NCBI RefSeq assembly: GCF_001667035.1
Contig: NZ_LZIR01000127.1
Location: 115,038 to 179,037 of the forward strand
DNA: 64,000 bases
Origin: Mycobacterium sp. 852002-51057_SCH5723018
GTDB lineage: Bacteria > Actinomycetota > Actinomycetes > Mycobacteriales > Mycobacteriaceae
Reading direction: 5' to 3'
Shown: in pieces, positions 58,452 to 64,000 of the stretch
Numbering within the stretch: position 1 is the stretch's first letter
Layout of the letters: the number at the start of each line of letters is the position of its first letter
The notes under the pieces: generated by a model
What the model was told of the DNA's origin: nothing
Database searches by the model: none
What the model saw: only the letters and a program-made list of their open reading frames with translations
Program-made: the position numbers and the translations under genes

Positions 58452-60839
58452 GTGACCCTAGAAACCCCAACCAAACGCGCTGAACTCTCCGGCGACGAAC
58501 TGGCCCTCATCGACAAGTACTGGCGCGCGGCCAATTACCTGTCGGTCGGACAGATCTACCTGCTGGACAACCCGCTGCTGAGCGAGCCGCTGTCGGCCGA
58601 GCACGTCAAACCCCGGCTGTTGGGGCACTGGGGCACCACGCCCGGGCTCAACCTGATCTACGCGCACCTGAACCGGATCATCCGCAACCGCGACGCGAGC
58701 GTCATCTACGTCACCGGGCCGGGCCACGGCGGCCCCGGGCTGGTCGCCAACGCCTACCTGGAGGGCACCTACAGCGAGGTGTACACCGGCATCGAGGAAG
58801 ACGCCGAAGGCCTGCGGAAGTTGTTCCGGCAGTTCTCCTTTCCCGGCGGCATCCCCAGCCACGTCGCGGCCCAGACGCCGGGCTCGATCCACGAGGGCGG
58901 CGAGCTGGGCTACGCGCTGGTGCATGCCTACGGGGCCGCCTTCGACAACCCGGACCTGGTGGTGGCCTGCGTGGTCGGCGACGGCGAGGCCGAAACCGGG
59001 CCACTGGCGGCCAGCTGGCATTCCAACAAGTTCCTCAACCCGGCCACCGACGGCGCGGTGCTGCCGATCCTGCACCTCAACGGCTACAAGATCGCCAACC
59101 CGACGGTGCTGGCCCGCATCCCCCACCCCGAGCTGGAATCGCTGCTGCGCGGCTACGGCTATCGGCCCATCACGGTCGCCGGTGACGACCCGGCCGACGT
59201 GCACCGGCAGCTGGCCGCCGCGTTCGACGAAGCCTTCGACGACATCGAGGCCATCCAGCGGGCGGCGCGCGGCGGCGGCGAGACCGAGCGCCCCGTGTGG
59301 CCGATGATCGTGCTGCGCACCCCCAAGGGCTGGACCGGACCCCAGGTGGTCGACGGCAAGAAGGTCGAGGGCACCTGGCGGGCCCATCAGGTGCCGCTGG
59401 CCGAAACCCACGACAATCCCGCACACCGCGCGCAGTTGGAGGAATGGTTGCGCAGCTACCGGCCCGAGGAGCTGTTCGACGACGACGGCGCGCTGCGGCC
59501 CGAGCTGCGCGCGCTGGCGCCGCGCGGCGACCGCCGGATGAGCGCCAACCCGCACGCCAACGGCGGGCTGCTGCTGCACGACCTGGACCTGCCGGACTTC
59601 CGCGAGTACGCGGTGCCGGTGCCGCAGCCGGCCGCCGAGATGCATGAGGCCACGCGGATCCTGGGCACCTATCTGCGTGACGTGATCGCCCGCAATTCCG
59701 ACCGGTTCCGGCTCATGGGCCCCGACGAGACCGCCTCCAACCGGCTCGACGCCGTGTACGGCGCGACGAACAAGGTGTGGCTGTCGGAGATCGAGCCCGA
59801 TGACGAGAACCTCGCGCCCGACGGCCGCGTGATGGAGGTGCTCTCCGAGCACCTGTGCCAGGGCTGGCTGGAGGGCTACCTGCTGACCGGCCGGCATGGC
59901 CTGTTCAACTGCTACGAGGCGTTCGTCCACATCGTCGACTCGATGCTGAACCAACACGCGAAATGGCTTGCCACCAGCCGGGAATTGCCGTGGCGGCGGC
60001 CGATCGCGTCGCTGAACTACCTGCTGACCTCCCACGTGTGGCGCCAGGATCACAACGGCGCGTCGCATCAGGACCCGGGGTTCATCGACCTGGTCGCCAA
60101 CAAGCGCGCTGAGCTGACGAGGGTGTACCTGCCGCCGGACGCCAACACGCTGCTGTCGGTGGCCGACCACTGCCTGCGCAGCCGCAGCTACATCAACGTC
60201 ATCGTCGCCGGCAAGCAGCCCGCCCTTTCCTACCTGGACATGGACCAGGCGATTGCCCACTGCGCGCGCGGCCTGGGCATCTGGGAATGGGCGGGCACCG
60301 CTGCAGCTTCAGTCGCCGAACCCGACGTGGTGCTGGCCTGCGCCGGCGACATCCCGACGCAAGAGGCCCTGGCGGCGGCCGACATCCTGCGTCGCGAACT
60401 GCCCGGGCTGGCGGTGCGGGTGGTCAACGTCGTCGACCTGATGCGGCTGCAGCCCGACTCCGAGCACCCACATGGCTTGCCGGACCGGGAGTTCGACGCG
60501 CTGTTCACCCGCGACAAGCCGGTCATCTTCGCCTACCACGGCTACCCGTGGCTCATCCACCGACTCACCTATTCGCGCACCAACCACGCGCACCTCCACG
60601 TGCGCGGCTTCAAGGAGCGAGGCACCACGACGACGCCGTTCGACATGGTGATGCTCAACGACCTGGACCGCTTCCACCTGGTCATGGACGTCATCGACCG
60701 GGTGGACGGGCTGGCCAGCCAGGCCGCCGTGCTGCGTCAGCGCATGGTCGACGCCCGCCTCGCCGCGCGGATCTACACCCGCGAGCACGGCGAGGACGAC
60801 CCGGCGATCTCGGGATGGACCTGGTCGTCGAGGGAGTGA
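58452..60839 (+). CDS. xfp: Xylulose-5-phosphate/fructose-6-phosphate phosphoketolase
   Basis: The 795-residue TPP-dependent enzyme splits xylulose 5-phosphate (or fructose 6-phosphate) to acetyl phosphate and an aldose phosphate. Clear family motifs: LLGHWGTTPGLNLIYAHLNR, VTGPGHGGPGLVANAYLEGT, the TPP site GDGEAETGPLAASWHSNKFL, and EALAAADILRRELPGLAVRV. The GTG start gives the normal length. No acetate kinase or phosphotransacetylase is next to it. As I recall M. tuberculosis has no phosphoketolase, so this points to a carbon-saving route in this species. Confidence 0.95.
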   Translation: MTLETPTKRAELSGDELALIDKYWRAANYLSVGQIYLLDNPLLSEPLSAEHVKPRLLGHWGTTPGLNLIYAHLNRIIRNRDASVIYVTGPGHGGPGLVANAYLEGTYSEVYTGIEEDAEGLRKLFRQFSFPGGIPSHVAAQTPGSIHEGGELGYALVHAYGAAFDNPDLVVACVVGDGEAETGPLAASWHSNKFLNPATDGAVLPILHLNGYKIANPTVLARIPHPELESLLRGYGYRPITVAGDDPADVHRQLAAAFDEAFDDIEAIQRAARGGGETERPVWPMIVLRTPKGWTGPQVVDGKKVEGTWRAHQVPLAETHDNPAHRAQLEEWLRSYRPEELFDDDGALRPELRALAPRGDRRMSANPHANGGLLLHDLDLPDFREYAVPVPQPAAEMHEATRILGTYLRDVIARNSDRFRLMGPDETASNRLDAVYGATNKVWLSEIEPDDENLAPDGRVMEVLSEHLCQGWLEGYLLTGRHGLFNCYEAFVHIVDSMLNQHAKWLATSRELPWRRPIASLNYLLTSHVWRQDHNGASHQDPGFIDLVANKRAELTRVYLPPDANTLLSVADHCLRSRSYINVIVAGKQPALSYLDMDQAIAHCARGLGIWEWAGTAAASVAEPDVVLACAGDIPTQEALAAADILRRELPGLAVRVVNVVDLMRLQPDSEHPHGLPDREFDALFTRDKPVIFAYHGYPWLIHRLTYSRTNHAHLHVRGFKERGTTTTPFDMVMLNDLDRFHLVMDVIDRVDGLASQAAVLRQRMVDARLAARIYTREHGEDDPAISGWTWSSRE

Positions 60840-61007
60840 CTACGTGGCGTGGGGTTTGCCGGTGACGCCGGAAGGCTCACCGTAGTCTCCCGGCTTCTCA
60901 GCGTCGATGTGCCAGATCCAATTGCCGTAGAGGGGTCGGTCGAAGGCAAGAGCGCCCAAAGGGGCAATGACGAGGATTGAGAGCAGCGTCCATACCGTAG
61001 TAGCCAT
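60840..61007 (-). CDS. 55-residue single-pass membrane protein
   Basis: A short gene starting with an excellent AGGAGG box seven bases before ATG. It encodes one hydrophobic helix (residues about 4-22, TVWTLLSILVIAPLGALAF) followed by a 33-residue tail (RPLYGNWIWHIDAEKPGDYG and EPSGVTGKPHAT). The tail has aromatic and charged residues, no Cys. It ends one base from the phosphoketolase stop and is divergent from the CGNR regulator, with repeated GTTACA sites between. I do not recognise the family. It may be the target of that regulator. Confidence 0.72.
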   Translation of the reverse strand: MATTVWTLLSILVIAPLGALAFDRPLYGNWIWHIDAEKPGDYGEPSGVTGKPHAT

Positions 61008-61072
61008 GGGTTCCTCCTGCCCTCATGCTGTTTTCGTTCGCTCGATCGTCGCGATGAGCTGGTCCATCCGTG

Positions 61073-61133
61073 TGTAACCATCTTGGATAGTTACAGCTTG
61101 CCAAAGATACTGAAACCTGTCAAGGTGGTTACA
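61073..61133. promoter_or_regulatory. Inverted-repeat operator between the small membrane protein and the CGNR regulator
   Basis: TGTAACCATCTTG (61073-61085) is inverted as CAAGGTGGTTACA (61121-61133) with one mismatch in thirteen, and a third half-site GTTACA lies at 61090-61095. The right copy touches the regulator's ATG, and the left copy is 66 bases from the small gene. Binding of the regulator here would control both genes. Confidence 0.65.
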
Positions 61134-61702
61134 TGGAGTTCGTCTACGTGAGCGGGCGGCGGTGCTTGGACTTCGCGGGCACGCTGAAATACCGCGGGTC
61201 AGCGCGCGAGGAATTGCTGACCGACCCGCAACAGTTGTCGGACTGGGCGGGTGGCGCGGGGCTGGTGGATTCGGCGCTCGCGATCACCGACGATGAATTG
61301 ACGGCCGCGATCGCGCTGCGCGAAGCCATCTACCGGGTCGTTTTCGCGCGGCTTCAGGGCGGCCGACCCGACGTCGCCGACGTTGATCTGCTGAATGCGC
61401 ACGCATCCCAACCCCAGCTCACGCCGGTATTGCACCCGGACGGGTCTGTCAGCCGCGGCGGTACCGTGCCGCAGCTGCTCGCGGGGCTGGCCGCCGATCT
61501 ACTCGACCTCTATGCCGGACCCGACATCGAGAAGGTCAAGGGATGTTCCCATCCTGGCTGCACGCGCCTCTACATCGACGCGTCGCGAGCCCAGAACCGG
61601 CATTGGTGCGGAATGCGCACGTGCGGCAACCGCGCGAAGGTCCAGGCCTTCCGCGCCCGCCAGCATGCCGCCGCTGCGGCTCAGCGTTCCTCAGCCGGCT
61701 GA
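61133..61702 (+). CDS. CGNR zinc-finger (ABATE-domain) transcription regulator
   Basis: The 189-residue protein has the ABATE N-terminal domain (CLDFAGTLKYRGSAREELLT, LREAIYRVVFARLQGG). The C-terminal CGNR zinc finger is CSHPGCTRLYIDASRAQNRH and WCGMRTCGNRAKVQAFRARQ, with four Cys ligands. Such proteins are predicted DNA-binding regulators, often near transporters or enzymes. It has no strong ribosome site because its start lies in the operator-like repeat, which suggests tight autoregulation. Confidence 0.88.
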   Translation: MEFVYVSGRRCLDFAGTLKYRGSAREELLTDPQQLSDWAGGAGLVDSALAITDDELTAAIALREAIYRVVFARLQGGRPDVADVDLLNAHASQPQLTPVLHPDGSVSRGGTVPQLLAGLAADLLDLYAGPDIEKVKGCSHPGCTRLYIDASRAQNRHWCGMRTCGNRAKVQAFRARQHAAAAAQRSSAG

Positions 61703-61737
61703 GCTGGGCGAACGGGCTTCGCGGGTAAGCTTGCCCA

Positions 61738-62481
61738 ATGCTCGACGTGAGGATGGCCGGCGACCGCCATCCGGGGCTGCAACGGTTCCGCCTCCATCTC
61801 GACATCGCCGTGGTGGTGGCGGTGCTGGTGCTGACCAACCTGATCGCGCACTTCACCACGCCGTGGGCGAGCGTCGCGACCGTCCCGGTCGCCGCCGTCG
61901 GCCTGGCGATCCTGATGCGCGCCAGGGGCCTGGACTGGACCGACCTCGGACTGGGCCGCGAGCACTGGAAGTCGGGGCTGGGGTACGCGCTGGCCGCCGT
62001 CGCGGTCGTCGCGTCGGTGATCGCGGTCGGTGTGCTGCTGCCGATGACCCGGCCGATGTTCCTGAACAACCACTACGCCACGATCTCCGGCGCCCTGATC
62101 GCGTCGATGGTCGTCATCCCGCTGCAGACCGTCATCCCCGAGGAGCTGGCCTTCCGCGGCGTGCTGCACGGCGCGCTGAACCGGGCGTGGGGTTTTCGCG
62201 GCGTCGCGCTGGTTGGATCGCTGCTGTTCGGGCTGTGGCACGTCGCCACGTCGCTCGGGCTCACCAGCAACAACGTCGGCTTCACCCGGGTGTTCGGCGG
62301 CGGGTTCGCCGGCATGGTGGCCGGGGTGACGCTGGCGGTGCTGGCCACCGGGGCGGCCGGGTTCGTCTTCAGCTGGCTGCGCCGGCGAAGCGGCAGCCTG
62401 ATCGCGCCGATCGCGCTGCACTGGTCATTGAACGGGCTGGGCGCCCTGGCCGCGGCGCTGGTCTGGCACCTGTCGAGCTGA
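61738..62481 (+). CDS. CPBP-family intramembrane metalloprotease, probable Rv1863c
   Basis: The 247-residue membrane protein has about seven helices and the CPBP motifs: IPEELAFRGVLHGALNR (EExxxR), LFGLWHVATS with a metal-ligand His, and APIALHWSLNGLGAL with the last His. CPBP proteases cut within membranes, for example in prenylated-protein processing or bacteriocin self-immunity. Its role here is unknown. Size and order before adhA fit Rv1863c. Confidence 0.87.
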   Translation: MLDVRMAGDRHPGLQRFRLHLDIAVVVAVLVLTNLIAHFTTPWASVATVPVAAVGLAILMRARGLDWTDLGLGREHWKSGLGYALAAVAVVASVIAVGVLLPMTRPMFLNNHYATISGALIASMVVIPLQTVIPEELAFRGVLHGALNRAWGFRGVALVGSLLFGLWHVATSLGLTSNNVGFTRVFGGGFAGMVAGVTLAVLATGAAGFVFSWLRRRSGSLIAPIALHWSLNGLGALAAALVWHLSS

Positions 62482-62484
62482 GGC

Positions 62485-63516
62485 CTAGACGAGCAGCACC
62501 GCCGCCCCGGCGATGCGGCCCGCGGCCAGATCGCTCAACGCCCGATCGGCCTGCGCCAGCGCGTATTCCGGCGTGGTCACCTCGATGCGATGCCTCCCCG
62601 CAAAATCCAGGAAGGCTCGCGCGTCGGCCCGGGTGTTCGACGTGACCGACCGCAGCTGGCGCTCCTGAAACAGGTGGCGCTGGTAGTTGAGCGGCGGGAT
62701 GTCCGACAGGTGAATGCCCGCGATGGCCAGGGTGCCGCCGCGGTCCAACGCCTCCAGCGCGGGCAGCACCAGCTCGCCGACCGGCGCGAACAAGATAGCG
62801 GCGTCCAGCGGCACGGGCGGTGGATCGGCCGCGCCTTGGGCCGACGCGGCGCCGAGTTTCAGCGCCAGCTCGCGCGCATCGGCCCCGCGAGTCATCACGT
62901 GCACCTCGGCGCCCTGCGCCAACGCGACCTGCGCGGTGATGTGGGCGCTGCCGCCGAAGCCGTACAACCCCAGCCGCCCGCCCGGTGGCAGCTCGGCGCG
63001 CAGCAGCGAGCGGTACCCGATGATGCCGGCGCACAGCAGCGGCGCCAGCTCGCTGTCGGTGTAGCCGCCCGGCAGATGGTGCGCGAAATCCGCAGGGACC
63101 GTTGCGAATTCGGCGTAGCCGCCGTCGGCGTCCCAGCCGGTGTAGCGAGACTCCGGACAAAGGTTCTCGCTGCCCCGACGGCAGTACTTGCACACGCCGC
63201 AGGTGTGGCGCAGCCAGGCGATGCCCACCCGGTCCCCGACCTCGAACTCGTCACCGGCTTGGGCGCCAACCTCGACCACCTCGCCCACCACCTCGTGGCC
63301 GGGCGTCACGTGCTCGCGGTGCACGGGCAGGTCGCCCTCGGCGACGTGCAGGTCGGTGCGGCACACCCCGCACGCGCGCACGGCGACCAGCAACTCCGTC
63401 GGCGACGGGCGCGGCACCTCGGCGGTGACCTGCTCGAGCGGCTTGGTATCCATGGGCCCCGGGCGGCGCACCCGCCACGCGCGCATCGTGGCGGCGGCGG
63501 TCGCCGATGGGGTCAT
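62485..63516 (-). CDS. adhA: Zinc-dependent alcohol dehydrogenase, Rv1862 orthologue
   Basis: The 343-residue enzyme has catalytic-zinc ligands in VRACGVCRTDLHVAEG and TPGHEVVGEVVEVG. The structural-zinc cysteines are in CGVCKYCRRGSENLC, and the NAD motif is LYGFGGSAHITAQ with alanine replacing the usual second glycine spacing. It oxidises alcohols to aldehydes with NAD(P). Its length and its place before the GlsB/YeaQ gene and apa match M. tuberculosis adhA. Confidence 0.92.
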   Translation of the reverse strand: MTPSATAAATMRAWRVRRPGPMDTKPLEQVTAEVPRPSPTELLVAVRACGVCRTDLHVAEGDLPVHREHVTPGHEVVGEVVEVGAQAGDEFEVGDRVGIAWLRHTCGVCKYCRRGSENLCPESRYTGWDADGGYAEFATVPADFAHHLPGGYTDSELAPLLCAGIIGYRSLLRAELPPGGRLGLYGFGGSAHITAQVALAQGAEVHVMTRGADARELALKLGAASAQGAADPPPVPLDAAILFAPVGELVLPALEALDRGGTLAIAGIHLSDIPPLNYQRHLFQERQLRSVTSNTRADARAFLDFAGRHRIEVTTPEYALAQADRALSDLAAGRIAGAAVLLV

Positions 63517-63563
63517 CCGTCCATCTTGCCGCTATCGGCCACGGCCGCAACGCTTTAGCCCGG

Positions 63564-63863
63564 TTAAGTCCTTCGCACCATGCCGATGATCCAGAGCAGG
63601 ATGACCGAGCCCAGAATCGCGGTGAACAGCGTGAACCACCAGCCGCCCGAGGCGGTGTCGACGAAGAAGCTCAGCAAGAAGCCGCCGATCAGCGCGCCGA
63701 CGATGCCGATCACGATGTTCATCAGGATGCCGGACCCGCCGCCCTTGACGATTTTGCCCGCGATCCAGCCGGCGATCCCGCCGATGATGATGTAGCCGAT
63801 CCAGCCGACCCTGGTCAGGGTCGTGGAGCGGGCAAGGTATTCGGTGGCTGCGATGACGTCCAT
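63564..63863 (-). CDS. GlsB/YeaQ/YmgE-family membrane protein, Rv1861 orthologue
   Basis: The 99-residue protein has three glycine-rich helices: GYIIIGGIAGWIAGKIVKGG, NIVIGIVGALIGGFLLSFFV and WWFTLFTAILGSVILLWIIG. The first matches the transglycosylase-associated family signature. The ATG has an AAGGAG box upstream. It precedes apa on the same strand but in M. tuberculosis they are not known to share a function. The role may relate to stress. Confidence 0.88.
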   Translation of the reverse strand: MDVIAATEYLARSTTLTRVGWIGYIIIGGIAGWIAGKIVKGGGSGILMNIVIGIVGALIGGFLLSFFVDTASGGWWFTLFTAILGSVILLWIIGMVRRT

Positions 63864-63887
63864 GCGGGTCTCCTTGCGATCGGCGGG

Positions 63888-64000
63888 TCAGGCCGGCAAG
63901 CCGCGCTGCGGCTCCGATGCGGTCGTCGGAGTGACTTCGCCCGCGGGCGCTTGGGCCGGCGCGGGTGCTCCGGGGGCTGGCGCCGGGGCGGTCTCTTATA
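63888..64000 (-). CDS. apa: 3' end of the Apa (45/47 kDa) secreted antigen gene, cut by the window edge
   Basis: The leftward frame reads TAPAPAPGAPAPAQAPAGEV, TPTTASEPQRGLPA and stop, the Pro/Ala-rich C-terminus of the mycobacterial Apa glycoprotein (M. tuberculosis ends PQRTLPA). Apa is a secreted, mannosylated adhesin that binds host lectins. Only 35 codons are in the window. Just inside the edge the frame meets a TAA, produced by the terminal bases TTATA; these resemble a sequencing adapter, so the stop is probably not real. Confidence 0.75.

Noticed and set aside
58458..60260. 600-codon open frame antisense to phosphoketolase, and similar long antisense frames opposite CYP125, LldD2 and the hydrolase lipoprotein
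   Set aside because: They mirror real genes in very GC-rich DNA, are His/Gly/Arg-rich without family motifs, and lack ribosome sites.
1..64000. tRNA, rRNA or tmRNA genes and intact insertion sequences
   Set aside because: I saw no cloverleaf-like sequence, rRNA stretch or complete transposase in the window; a tRNA scan would be needed to be certain.

Overview
The window is high-GC actinobacterial DNA from a slow-growing non-tuberculous Mycobacterium, close to the M. avium complex. The evidence is antigen 85B, a secreted chorismate mutase beside rpfC, CYP140, BfrA, LldD2 and the C-terminus of Apa, in an order that mirrors (inverted) the M. tuberculosis block Rv1894c to Rv1860. Rv numbers are from memory of that gene order; no database was searched.

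Left part (1-15.5 kb): a nitronate monooxygenase with a KstR-type operator and three small secreted or membrane proteins come first. A segment not in the M. tuberculosis order follows (RibD-like reductase, CYP125 paralogue, zinc alcohol dehydrogenase). Then come YceI, a DUF7159-like protein, fbpB with a strong terminator, chorismate mutase, rpfC, an SRPBCC protein, an SDR, lppE, a 55-bp tandem repeat, cyp140, and a dienelactone-hydrolase-like lipoprotein with a truncated N-terminal copy of itself.

Island (about 16.0-23.4 kb): a limonene-epoxide-hydrolase-like gene ends at 15996, and a frameshifted second copy of its 3' end lies at 23341-23440. Between them are a broken tyrosine recombinase, a P450/TetR divergent pair, a small cysteine-containing secreted protein, a second TetR with a palindrome on its start codon, an SDR/TetR divergent pair, a decayed kinase fused to a resolvase-type helix-turn-helix, and an intact transmembrane Ser/Thr kinase with a cysteine-containing outer domain. 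I read this as a degraded integrative element inserted at the 3' end of the hydrolase gene.

Middle (23.4-35.4 kb): a membrane-anchored GAF adenylate cyclase; a leftward operon of F420-type oxidoreductase, GlnA3, FluG-type amidohydrolase, acyltransferase and SRPBCC protein; a truncated and a complete MDR oxidoreductase; an AhpD-like protein; a 14-TM drug transporter with a cytoplasmic winged-helix-like tail; and bfrA/bfd sharing tandem IdeR iron boxes.

Right part (35.4-64 kb): enoyl-CoA hydratase, PPOX and EthD-like genes; the oxyR/ahpC-ahpD locus with an OxyR operator; a GH13 glucosidase; DUF1810/lldD2; a Lon protease (absent from M. tuberculosis) with a HAIR-like element; a proline-rich secreted protein; deazaflavin nitroreductase, TfoX-N, HhH-GPD and DUF72 genes; ferredoxin reductase; the Rv1868-1866 acyl-CoA cluster; a second UppP; phosphoketolase; a 55-residue membrane protein divergent from a CGNR regulator; a CPBP protease; adhA; a GlsB/YeaQ protein; and the 3' end of apa. 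The last dozen bases resemble a Nextera adapter and put a stop codon inside apa.
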